Notes under the pieces: model-generated
Database searches by the model: none
What the model was told of the DNA's origin: nothing
Seen by the model: only the letters and a program-made list of their open reading frames with translations
In this document: in pieces, positions 23,617-31,358 of the stretch
Numbering within the stretch: position 1 is the first letter of the stretch
Layout of the letters: the number at the start of each line of letters is the position of its first letter
Program-made: the position numbers and the translations under genes
Source of the DNA: an uncultured Alistipes sp.
GTDB taxonomy: Bacteria > Bacteroidota > Bacteroidia > Bacteroidales > Rikenellaceae
Reading direction: 5' to 3'
Assembly: GCA_949840605.1 (NCBI GenBank)
Contig: CATKXN010000020.1
Span: 1 to 31,358 of the forward strand
Length of the DNA stretch: 31,358 nt

Positions 23617-25245
23617 TTAAAGTTGGTCGCAGTCGATACGTACGGTCTCGAATCCTGCATTCCGGAAATTCGAAATGCGGTGGAAGGTCAGGAAATTAGC
23701 GTCATGCTGGCGGTTAGGCAGTCCGCGGCTTTCGGAAAATGCCGTTCGGCTGACGGCAATGATGTCATCTCCGTCGAAAACCCAGTCGACATACTGGAAT
23801 CCGTGGAAAAAGCAGTTGTTGCTTGAAATCACTTCTCTTTCGACTGTCCATTTCCGCAGGTCGTGTGAAGAACACAGTACAAGCCGCGATCGCAGAAAAA
23901 GCGGATTGATCCGATCATGATACCATCCGGAATGGACTTGCCGCCGGTCTTCGTCGTAACAGGGATTGACAAGCGTCCAATATTTCCGGCTTTGTTCGTC
24001 GTAGTGGATGGTAAACTTTTTTCCTCCGCCCGGCATGTCGATAAAATCCGTGGTCGGATCGAAAGAGATTGTGTGTTCGTCAACGATACGGATTAAGGCA
24101 GCCACATCGCTCCGTTTCGATTCGTCGATGCGGGTTACAATCGTCAAACGGCCTTCCGGATCGGGAACGACGCATCCTTCCTGCCATTGGTTAAAACTAC
24201 GCTGTGTATTGTGCGTAACTCCCGAGCCTGCGAACCAGGAATTGGGGCCGCCTTCGAGGACGTTGGTCAGCGTCCAGTTTTCTTTGCGCATGGGGTCGGC
24301 GTCCTGGGCGATAGAGAGAACGACAATGCCCATTTTCCCCGTTTCGGGCGAAGTGCCCATGGCATGCCAGATACGGTTTCCGTATTCGACGTATGGGGTC
24401 GGGGCTCCGTGATAGTCTCCTTTGAAAAGCGTCGTCAGGGCTGACCACGAACGTCCTCTGTCCTCGGACTTGCGGATGACGATGTTACCGCACTTGGCTG
24501 CGGAAACTCCAACTTCGTAGAGCGTATGGCGATCGGAAGGGCGCGTGAAACATTTGCAGAAGTTCATGTAGTCCGGATTCGAGATCCTTTCCCATGTGTG
24601 GCCCTTGTCCGTCGACCGGAAATAGGTGTTGCCTTTGGGATTCGGACCGGAACTGCCTGCGAAATAGCTGCCGTCATCGAGAATTAGGATACTCGGATTG
24701 CTGATGTTGCGTTTGCGAAGTTCCATAGCTCGTGCAATAACCGTTCCCGGAGGATCGGGAACTCCGTTCACGGAGAATTTTTTTCCGAACACCAACGTCG
24801 CAGCAGCCCTTCCCGACGGGATTTCGAGCCACTCCCCAGGGGTGTCGTAGAGGAGGGAATAGAGCTGATAGTGAAACGATCCTATCTGAAATTTCGTTTT
24901 TTCAGCCGTCCATACCGGTCCGGGATCGGACCCCATTACCATTGCGATTTGCAGGGTTGTCGGATAGTCTGCACGAACCCGTTCTACTCCCCGGTATTCC
25001 CGGAGTGATGTGGCATAGAGCCGTCCCGTTCCGAGTACGGTTGCGCTTTGCGCTGAAAATGTGAATTCCTCGTTTTGAGGATAAACCATTTCACCTACCT
25101 GTACCTTCCTGATGTCGATCATCGGACCTTCGACGTATAGCAGGGCTTCCGGATTATAGACCGGATTGCCGGGCGCCTGTTCGACGGATTCCGTCGAACA
25201 GGCGCTCAGTAGCAGGATCGGAAGCATAAAGGCGCTGCGTTTCAT
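23617..25245 (-). CDS. Sialidase-fold (BNR/Asp-box) lipoprotein
   Basis: 542-aa surface or periplasmic lipoprotein with a clear lipobox (LLLSACST, Cys16). An N-terminal beta-rich domain (about 30-170) precedes a six-bladed beta-propeller of the sialidase superfamily, with Asp boxes STDKGHTW (about residue 215) and SEDRGRSW (about residue 265) and the typical opening NPSILILDDGSYFAG. I do not see the FRIP arginine motif of canonical GH33 neuraminidases, so it may be a related glycosidase or a binding protein rather than a true sialidase. It starts 12 nt after the restored stop of the upstream phosphodiesterase-like gene and is part of the leftward operon. Confidence 0.82.
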   Translation of the reverse strand: MKRSAFMLPILLLSACSTESVEQAPGNPVYNPEALLYVEGPMIDIRKVQVGEMVYPQNEEFTFSAQSATVLGTGRLYATSLREYRGVERVRADYPTTLQIAMVMGSDPGPVWTAEKTKFQIGSFHYQLYSLLYDTPGEWLEIPSGRAAATLVFGKKFSVNGVPDPPGTVIARAMELRKRNISNPSILILDDGSYFAGSSGPNPKGNTYFRSTDKGHTWERISNPDYMNFCKCFTRPSDRHTLYEVGVSAAKCGNIVIRKSEDRGRSWSALTTLFKGDYHGAPTPYVEYGNRIWHAMGTSPETGKMGIVVLSIAQDADPMRKENWTLTNVLEGGPNSWFAGSGVTHNTQRSFNQWQEGCVVPDPEGRLTIVTRIDESKRSDVAALIRIVDEHTISFDPTTDFIDMPGGGKKFTIHYDEQSRKYWTLVNPCYDEDRRQVHSGWYHDRINPLFLRSRLVLCSSHDLRKWTVEREVISSNNCFFHGFQYVDWVFDGDDIIAVSRTAFSESRGLPNRQHDANFLTFHRISNFRNAGFETVRIDCDQL

Positions 25246-25257
25246 GAATTGAACTGA

Positions 25258-26143
25258 TTATTCTGTCCGGGGTATCACGAAAAGTGCCTTTATCGGATAG
25301 TGGTCCGAAATGTAAGGGGCGCCGTAGTCCTGGGTCAGTGTTTTGAACCGATAGGCCAGGCAGTTTGAGAAGAAAATAATCCAATTTTCGGGTCGCTGTC
25401 TCCTTATAGCCGTTGAAAGTTGCCCGATCGTCTGTAACTGTGGCCAGTCTACGGGCGTCGTGCATGACTTTGAACAACGGCGCGAAAATGGTTTCGTCGG
25501 TATCGGAATTGAAATCGGCGGTCAAGAACATCGGATGAGCTTCCGGATTGAACTCCCGGGCCTTTTCGGCAATCAGTTGCAGCGAGAATTTGCGAGCCAT
25601 GGTACCTGAATTGTCCAGGTGGGTGTTGAAAAAATAGAAATTGCGACCCGAGGACTTGTGCTTGAAAAGTCCCCAGGTGCAAGAGCGGTTGTAACCGGCA
25701 TCCCAGCCTTTCGAGGGCACGTTGGGCATCGTTGAAAGCCAAAAAGTTCCCTTTTCAAGCAGTTCGACCTCCGATGTACGGTAGAAAATGACCATGCACT
25801 CCTCGGCGGCATAGGTGTCGGTTTCGGGCGGGCATTCTCCCGTGTCGCGTCCCAGTCCGTACCAGGCGTAGTCCGGACAGTTTTTGGCCAGGTAGGTAAT
25901 CTGGTGCGGCTGTGCTTCCTGCAATCCCAGAAGAGTCGGTTGTTCGTATTCGATCATAGCTGCGGCCGCCGCCTTGCGGTTCTCCCAGACGTTATCTCCG
26001 TCGACGGGATTGTCGACACGGATATTGAATGAAACGACGCTGATATTCGTCGATTTTTTGGGCTTGTCGTCGTCATCCGAGCAGGCTCCTGGGAGCAGTA
26101 GAGAGCAGCAGAGGAGTATTTTTATGTAAAGATTTGCTTTCAT
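25258..26143 (-). CDS. Endonuclease/exonuclease/phosphatase-family lipoprotein, frameshifted
   Basis: Lipoprotein (lipobox LLLPGACSD, Cys21, then an Asp-rich spacer) of the EEP superfamily, whose members cut phosphodiester or phosphate bonds. Seen in order: SVVSFNIRVDN, LLGLQEAQPHQ (metal Glu), NTHLDN, TADFNSDTDE and KLDY. As sequenced, the frame then reads a non-homologous tail to 25154, overlapping the next gene by 92 bp. Skipping one base in the AAAA run at 25373-25376 (TTTT on the coding strand) restores a family-like C-terminus reading RFKTLTQDYGAPYISDHYPI and ending at a TAA at 25258-25260. That part holds the catalytic SDH histidine. So the gene is either broken, length-variable at the run, or carries a sequencing or assembly error. 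Restored length is about 295 aa, and the gap to the next gene becomes a normal 12 nt. Confidence 0.85.
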
Positions 26144-26200
26144 TGTGTTGGGAATTGTGTTTTACATTTTGGGTGGGTGATTTTTACGTCCGAAAGGTTA

Positions 26201-26959
26201 CTATTCGCTGAAAATATCGTTCAGCAATCCCGCCAGGCGGTAAGAAGCCCGCAGCATTTGTTCTTCGGCCAGCGGATAAGCCTTGTTGATGAAAGGCCTT
26301 CCGAGAGCATCGCCTTCCTTTGCCCATTCGTAGATGATACGGCATCGTCCTGCATTCTCGCGAACCCAGCCGACAGGCGTCCCGGCAGCCATTTCAGCCA
26401 TTTGTTCCTCGGTGAAACGATCCAGTTGTTCCTGATATTCCCGGTAGGTCCACAAGTGGTTGTTGTCGAGCATCGCATCCCAGATCGGATGGTACTTCTG
26501 GGATCGCCCGTTGAGCGTTACCGGAAAAAAACGGGCGATCTTCGGGTAGACGATGTGTGCCGGACAATGAATGTCGGCGATCAAGTGGACGATGAATTTG
26601 ATGTCAAGAGCCACCGTATCTTTGGGATGGATGTTGCGGTTTTCGAGACGGTTGATCGACTTCATGATGGCATTCATGGCGTCGAGTTCCGGACGTTTCG
26701 ACGACGGAAGAGGTTCGTTGTCGGCATCTACTGCCACCGTGTGCTTGTAGGGGATGTGTTCGTGCTGCTGATCCATCCAAGCTGCATAGTAGACGATTGA
26801 ACGACCGTCGAGATACTTTTCGATGGCAGCTTTCGCCGAAGGGGCGAGATGCTGTTCGGCGATATAGGCAATCGCTTCATGTCCAGTGCGGTTCCATGCG
26901 CAAACCGACTGCACGGCATAACATGCGATGCATGCAAGAAGAAATAATTTCGTTCTCAT
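26201..26959 (-). CDS. S1/P1-type zinc nuclease, copy A
   Basis: 252-aa secreted trinuclear-zinc nuclease that degrades single-stranded DNA and RNA and may remove 3'-phosphate. The signal peptide ends so that Trp22 becomes the mature N-terminus (VCA before WNRTGH), as required because the N-terminal Trp is a zinc ligand. Other ligands are His27 in WNRTGH, Asp in AWMDQ, His in YKHTV, the HLIADIHCPAH block (H-x3-D-x5-H) and HPIWDAM (H-x3-D). All family ligands appear present. It is paired with a paralogue 9 nt upstream in transcription order; the two share the segment EKYLDGRSIVY. Position inside the hydrolase operon suggests nucleic-acid scavenging outside the cytoplasm. Confidence 0.92.
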   Translation of the reverse strand: MRTKLFLLACIACYAVQSVCAWNRTGHEAIAYIAEQHLAPSAKAAIEKYLDGRSIVYYAAWMDQQHEHIPYKHTVAVDADNEPLPSSKRPELDAMNAIMKSINRLENRNIHPKDTVALDIKFIVHLIADIHCPAHIVYPKIARFFPVTLNGRSQKYHPIWDAMLDNNHLWTYREYQEQLDRFTEEQMAEMAAGTPVGWVRENAGRCRIIYEWAKEGDALGRPFINKAYPLAEEQMLRASYRLAGLLNDIFSE

Positions 26960-26968
26960 ATGACTCCG

Positions 26969-27739
26969 TTAATCGAATAATTCGTTTAGAATACGTGCGA
27001 GACGATGGCCTGCTTTCAGAATTTGTTGCTCGGCCAACGGCTGCACTTTCAGCATGAAATCATGGGACTGCGCTTTCGTGAGATTGTCGCCGGATTTGAT
27101 CCAGTCGTAAATCATGCGGCAGTTGCGGGCATTTTCATCGGCCCACTCGCGGGGTGATCCGGCGGCAAGTGCCTTGCGTTCTGTTTTGGAACAACGGTCG
27201 AGCTGGTAGCGGTAGTCCTCATATCCCCAGGTGTGGATTATATCCGGAACGGCATCCCAAAAACTGTGTACTTGGTATTCGTGGCCATAAATTTTGAACA
27301 GGAATTTTTCGTACCAAGGATACCTGATGTGCACTGGACAATGCATGTCTCCCACCAGATGCACCAGGTAACGGATAGCCGTACAGACCGTGGAGTCGTT
27401 CTGGTGGCGGTAGTCACGAAGCGATGCCGTAGCCGCCTCGATGGCCAGTACGGCGTCTTCTCCGGGGCTGGGAACATATCTGGCTTCGGCGTCTGTGGCG
27501 AATCCGTGCCATTTCGAGGTGGCCCGATAGGATTTCGTAAAACGCACCTGGTCCATCCACGAGGCACAATAGACGATCGATCGTCCGTCGAGGTATTTCT
27601 CGATATTCTTTTTTGCACGGGATGTGAGGTTGCATTCGGCAATGTAGGCGATAGCGTCGTGGCCGGTCTTGCCCCAGCCGAAAGCCGGTCGGAAGGCACA
27701 GCATGCGATGCATGCGAGTAAGATCAATTTTACTTTCAT
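26969..27739 (-). CDS. S1/P1-type zinc nuclease, copy B
   Basis: 256-aa paralogue of the adjacent nuclease. The signal peptide again ends before Trp22 (AFG before WGKTGH), and the ligand set is complete: His27, Asp in SWMDQ, His in SKWHGF, the HLVGDMHCPVH block and HSFWDAV. The two proteins share the signal-peptide core LLACIAC, the segment EKYLDGRSIVY and the C-terminal LAEQQ/LAEEQ...AGHRLA/ASYRLA pattern, but differ in the loop between the Asp and His ligands. That divergence may give different substrate preference. It starts 7 nt after the SGNH esterase gene stop, so the genes are surely co-transcribed. Confidence 0.92.
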   Translation of the reverse strand: MKVKLILLACIACCAFRPAFGWGKTGHDAIAYIAECNLTSRAKKNIEKYLDGRSIVYCASWMDQVRFTKSYRATSKWHGFATDAEARYVPSPGEDAVLAIEAATASLRDYRHQNDSTVCTAIRYLVHLVGDMHCPVHIRYPWYEKFLFKIYGHEYQVHSFWDAVPDIIHTWGYEDYRYQLDRCSKTERKALAAGSPREWADENARNCRMIYDWIKSGDNLTKAQSHDFMLKVQPLAEQQILKAGHRLARILNELFD

Positions 27740-27746
27740 AGTCGGG

Positions 27747-29633
27747 TTATTCGTCTTCGTACTTAATGGTCGGGGCTATCGGTATGATTCCGCAAAAATC
27801 CTTGGTTCGGGGTAGTTCCACCTTTTTTCCTGCTTTGGCTTTCTTGCAGAATATTTTGAGCGAAACATCCCCTTTGGCGGTAGAATACGTTATTTCCGAA
27901 TCCCTTACTTCCCGCCAGCCATAAAGATCTTCGAGCGTCCGATCGTTCTTACGAGCAATGACGTAGAGCGTGCCGTCGGTTTTCGGAATGACCGAGCAAG
28001 GCAGGGTCAATTCTCCGGGAGTGGCTTCACGGATCAGCATGTCGAATTCCCGGAAACGTTCCGGAATGATGTTTATTGGATAGTTCCGGTTGAGGAAAAG
28101 TTTGCTTCCTTTTTTCAGTTTGCTGCGTTTGTAGTCGTATCCCGAAACCTCGATGTCGGTCAGGGCCATTTCCTGGGCGAGTTCTGCCGCAGCCCTGTCC
28201 GCAACGATGAACGGGGAGTCAGTTCTGAAAGGCGCAACGGGCAGCCCCGACATGTCTTTCAGGTTTCCTACACCGCCGTTGCTGAACATGTAACGCACGG
28301 CGACCGGCTTGCGTACGGCGTCACTCCAGACGATCAGCGACCCGTCCTTTTCGTCGATGATGGCCCGGGCCGGATGAAAAACTCCGGAAGCGTCGCATAT
28401 CTCGAGCGCTTCGACGGGTTTGTCGTCGCTGTGGATGCCGCCTTCGGCGTCGTTGAATCCGATCACGGCCTTCTGTCCTTTGATCTTCATCGAAGCGAAG
28501 CTCGCATGCCGGTATTTCCCCTGCGGTTTACCGTATGTTTCAGCCAATGCCCAATTCGCCAGGCGACGTCCGACCTCCTGTTTGCGACGCGGGTGGATGT
28601 CGTTGACGTTTTCCACCAGATCGGAAACGACGACCATACCTGTTTTTTCTTTCAAGGCTGCAACTCGTGTTTGTTGTTCGCGAATAGCCGCAGCGCTTCC
28701 CGGATTCTTGTATTTGGCATAAGGCGCGATCTGTACGAAATAGAAAGGCAGTTCGCGGCTGAATTTGGACCGCCATGAATCGATCAGCAGCGAAAATGCA
28801 TCGGCGTAACTCGTGTGTCCCATGTTGGCTTCCCCCTGATACCAGATGATCCCGGCCATTGGAAAACCGGTGATGGGGTGAATCATGGCGTTATACATCG
28901 ATCCGGGCGAATAGCAGTATGTACCTTTGCTTTTGCGGTTCTGGTTCCAGCATTTTTTGAGGTCGGGCTGTTTCTCTAATTCTGCTTTCGGAATCCACGG
29001 TTCGATCGGCGAACCTCCCCACGAGGCATTGATCAGTCCGACGGGCTGATTAAGCTTTTCGGCGATGGTCTTTCCAAAGAAATATCCTACGGCGCTGAAC
29101 CACTGTGCGCTTCGGGCGTCGCATACCTGCCACTGTCCCTCGCAATCCTCCTGATACCAGGGGGAGCTATTGCGCGTGACGGTAAAGAGCCGGATTGAAG
29201 GATTCATGGGCTTTTTGAGCTCTTCCTGCATGTCGGTAATGCCTTGAGCTGCGCTGTAATTCATGTTGGACTGGCCGCCGCACAGCCATACCTGACCTAC
29301 GAGTATGTCTTTGACGACGATAGTACGGCGTTGGGTCTTGATAGTCAGCGTATGCGCCTTGTCGTTTGCCGGAGGGGTCTGGATGCTTGCCAGCCATTTG
29401 GTATCGCCGGTCGATTTGGTCCGGATCGTGTCCTGCGACCATGATGGGATAATCTGCACCTCGTTGTCCGGTTCGGCCCATCCCCAAATCTTTGCATTCG
29501 TATTCTCCTGCAGGACCATATGGTCGCCGATGACCGACGGCAGTCGCAGAATCGGCTGTGCTGCCACTCCTCCGCATGTAAGGAGGAGCAGCAGCGCCGA
29601 AGCAAATAAGTTCGATTTTCGTATCGCAATCAT
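27747..29633 (-). CDS. Sialate O-acetylesterase-family SGNH hydrolase with extra C-terminal domain
   Basis: 628-aa exported esterase (signal peptide to about residue 25, ending GVAAQ). Residues about 26-470 match the sialate O-acetylesterase layout: an N-terminal beta-domain starting LRLPSVIGDHMVLQ, catalytic Ser122 in GGQSNM, INASWGGSPIEPWI, the IIWYQGEANMG block and the late DxxH-like segment DIHPRRKQEVGRRLANWAL with the catalytic His. It should remove O-acetyl groups from sialic acids or other sugars. About 150 further residues (from about 475, ALTDIEVSGYDYKRSK onward) form a beta-rich, lysine-rich domain that I do not recognise. Its ATG overlaps the stop of the upstream surface-protein gene (ATGA), indicating translational coupling. 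Confidence 0.9.
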   Translation of the reverse strand: MIAIRKSNLFASALLLLLTCGGVAAQPILRLPSVIGDHMVLQENTNAKIWGWAEPDNEVQIIPSWSQDTIRTKSTGDTKWLASIQTPPANDKAHTLTIKTQRRTIVVKDILVGQVWLCGGQSNMNYSAAQGITDMQEELKKPMNPSIRLFTVTRNSSPWYQEDCEGQWQVCDARSAQWFSAVGYFFGKTIAEKLNQPVGLINASWGGSPIEPWIPKAELEKQPDLKKCWNQNRKSKGTYCYSPGSMYNAMIHPITGFPMAGIIWYQGEANMGHTSYADAFSLLIDSWRSKFSRELPFYFVQIAPYAKYKNPGSAAAIREQQTRVAALKEKTGMVVVSDLVENVNDIHPRRKQEVGRRLANWALAETYGKPQGKYRHASFASMKIKGQKAVIGFNDAEGGIHSDDKPVEALEICDASGVFHPARAIIDEKDGSLIVWSDAVRKPVAVRYMFSNGGVGNLKDMSGLPVAPFRTDSPFIVADRAAAELAQEMALTDIEVSGYDYKRSKLKKGSKLFLNRNYPINIIPERFREFDMLIREATPGELTLPCSVIPKTDGTLYVIARKNDRTLEDLYGWREVRDSEITYSTAKGDVSLKIFCKKAKAGKKVELPRTKDFCGIIPIAPTIKYEDE

Positions 29634-31358
29634 TCCGTTACCGTGATTTCGAATCGTTTGACGACCTCCTCGTTGCCCGCGAGCGTGGGTACAGTGGCTA
29701 CGAAAGCGATATTATAGATACCGGGACTCGTGAAGACATAAGCGTACCCTTCGTCTGCCGCGGGCACCGTCACGCCCGTATCGGACGATATGATCTGCGC
29801 TGCAGGCCTATAGATGGCATGGGTGATGCAGTAGGCGTCGCGGTTGCCCGACGGCTTGTTGGCTTCCGTCATGCGGATAACTTTCTTGCCGGCCGCAGTC
29901 GTATTTTTGGTGCATGGATTCGAGGCGTTCCACGAGGCGGGCATCACCAATTCCATCGAAGCTTGGTCGGCTCCTTCGAACCGGAAGAAGACGGACGGTT
30001 CACTGTCGCCGGGATAGGATTTCGATACCCGGCAGTAGTAAAGGTCCCACATGGTCCTGTTGTTGGGTTTGCCGGTTTTTTCATCCACGAAATTCGCATC
30101 GGATTTGTCCACATGGTAGAAGAAAGCGAAATAAACGGGAGTTTCGTAGTCACGGAACCACGATGTGATATCCACCTTTCCCGAATCGTAAGGCGTTCCG
30201 TAGGCATTGGCCTCGGGATCGGTGACGTTCGGAGCCGATGTTCCGGTGATCCAGGGCGGCAGGATGAACTGACTGCTGACATCGGTCCATGTGGCGGCTT
30301 TCACCGATGCTTCTTCGTAGATTCCGTTGAAGTCGGTCGAATATCTGACCGAACCGCAGTTTCGCTGACAGCCGTTGACATACAGTGAACCGAAGTCGAG
30401 GAATACCGATGCTTCGAGCGTGCCGCCTATGTCTGATTTTTCATAATCATGGCCTTCTTCTCCCGACCAGAAGACAATGTCTTTGGCATTTCCCGAGAAG
30501 TCGAATTGCAGTGTCTCGCCCGCCTTGACGATCCGGGACGAAGGGGTTACGTCAAACTGTTCCTTCTGCTTGAATCCGTCGAGTGCCAATTCGACGCTCT
30601 TCGTGTAGTGGCGGTTCGAACGGAACTCTACATCACCGGGCAGTACTACCGTATTGACCGAATTATCGATGGCTGTTACTTCCAATGTAATGTCACCGGC
30701 GGGATGGTTTCCGGGGAGTACGACGAAATAGAAACTGCCGTCCTGTTTGGTCAGTTGAGCCATTTCGTCGAAATTCAGGTTGACCGATCTTTCACCCTCT
30801 TTGACGGTGACGGGAAGGACGGAGTAATCCGTTTCGACGGGGGTTGTGAGATCGATTTCGGCCTTCGGAGCAACCAGGTCGGCTGATGAAGAACTCATGC
30901 GGATGCTCCGGATAGGCACACTGTTCATGGACGATGCGGCGTTCATGCGGAGTTTGAGTTCGATGATGGCGAAGACGTTGTGGAATTCGAAATTGACACC
31001 CGCTGCGGGGTCCGCAACTGCCGTAGGAACGGCTTTCATGAAACCCAGATTAGACGGATTTTCCGTACTGCCTGCCGCGCTTTGGTATTGCTCAGGGGGG
31101 AGCGTAAGGGCTACGGTCCCGGGCGAAGTTCCGGCATCCTCGTTGTAAGGATAATAGGCATAGTAGACATTGTCCCGAGCCGGATTCTGAAATGCTTGTC
31201 CCGGATTCAGATAGCGGAAAATACAGGCTCCGCCCTCTTCGTTGATTTCCTGAACCTCATAGGGGAAATTGTCTCCCAGACTCCGGGCTTCGGCCGATCC
31301 GTAAATACCGACCAAATCGCCGGCATTCCACGCCACGGTCAAGGCGTCGCCATCGTTT
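29630..31358 (-). CDS. Fimbrillin-like/DUF5017 surface protein (5' end outside window)
   Basis: At least 575 aa; the frame is open to the window edge, so the N-terminus with its signal is missing. The TTG at 31342 is not the true start. The first approximately 235 residues look like a Bacteroidetes fimbrillin/Mfa-like domain: WNAGDLVGIY, YYAYYPYNED, LPPEQYQSA, FEFHNVFAIIELKL and YFVVLPGNHPAG. From about 250 a DUF5017-like domain follows (SSRIVKAGETLQFDFSGNA, VFWSGEEGHDYEKSD) with a closing PKD-like strand pattern (YVFTSPGIYNIAFVAT). DUF5017 proteins commonly follow SusC/SusD pairs and are thought to bind glycans at the surface. It overlaps the esterase gene by 4 nt and heads the part of the operon visible here. 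Confidence 0.8.
   Translation of the reverse strand, partial: NDGDALTVAWNAGDLVGIYGSAEARSLGDNFPYEVQEINEEGGACIFRYLNPGQAFQNPARDNVYYAYYPYNEDAGTSPGTVALTLPPEQYQSAAGSTENPSNLGFMKAVPTAVADPAAGVNFEFHNVFAIIELKLRMNAASSMNSVPIRSIRMSSSSADLVAPKAEIDLTTPVETDYSVLPVTVKEGERSVNLNFDEMAQLTKQDGSFYFVVLPGNHPAGDITLEVTAIDNSVNTVVLPGDVEFRSNRHYTKSVELALDGFKQKEQFDVTPSSRIVKAGETLQFDFSGNAKDIVFWSGEEGHDYEKSDIGGTLEASVFLDFGSLYVNGCQRNCGSVRYSTDFNGIYEEASVKAATWTDVSSQFILPPWITGTSAPNVTDPEANAYGTPYDSGKVDITSWFRDYETPVYFAFFYHVDKSDANFVDEKTGKPNNRTMWDLYYCRVSKSYPGDSEPSVFFRFEGADQASMELVMPASWNASNPCTKNTTAAGKKVIRMTEANKPSGNRDAYCITHAIYRPAAQIISSDTGVTVPAADEGYAYVFTSPGIYNIAFVATVPTLAGNEEVVKRFEITVTE

Overview
The window looks like a chromosomal segment of a G+C-rich gut Bacteroidales, most likely an Alistipes-like (Rikenellaceae) genome. 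The evidence is promoters of the Bacteroidetes type (TAnnTTTG -7 box, TTTG -33 box), many exported lipoproteins, a fimbrillin/DUF5017 surface protein, S46 dipeptidyl-peptidase and S-type sulfatase families, and housekeeping proteins with Bacteroidetes-style motif variants (YbeY, Mrp). The genus is an inference.

Left block (1-9.73 kb): a divergent promoter region near 2.3 kb separates a leftward patatin-like phospholipase/outer-membrane barrel protein from a rightward, tightly packed cluster. That cluster is pheS, a TPR protein, an EnvC-like murein hydrolase activator, ybeY, a small lipoprotein and mnmG. It mixes translation (PheS, YbeY, MnmG) with cell-envelope functions.

Middle block (9.73-19.5 kb): mnmG and ilvE converge on a strong bidirectional terminator. 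Beside it lie two parS-like palindromes, and a third lies inside ilvE. Next, all leftward, come ilvE, metG, an S46 dipeptidyl-peptidase (DPP7-type), a TrkH potassium transporter and nadA. Between nadA and mrp is a 389-bp, extremely AT-rich gap with three copies of a DnaA-box-like 12-mer, a good candidate for the chromosome origin. The parS sites lie about 7.3-8.2 kb from it, so this block may hold the origin and centromere region. A divergent promoter pair follows mrp and drives sppA through a hairpin-rich leader of about 350 nt that I could not assign to a known RNA family.

Right block (21.3-31.36 kb): after a bidirectional terminator lies a leftward run of eight genes with gaps of -4 to 57 nt, visibly less G+C-rich than the left block. 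In transcription order they are a fimbrillin-like/DUF5017 surface protein (5' end outside the window), a sialate O-acetylesterase-family SGNH protein, two tandem S1/P1 nucleases, an endonuclease/exonuclease/phosphatase lipoprotein with an apparent 1-nt frameshift, a sialidase-fold lipoprotein, an alpha/beta esterase and an S-type sulfatase. It reads as the downstream part of a surface scavenging locus aimed at sulfated or acetylated host glycans together with nucleic acids or phosphodiesters. Any SusC/SusD pair would lie beyond the right edge. No tRNA, rRNA, CRISPR array, insertion sequence or prophage gene was seen.
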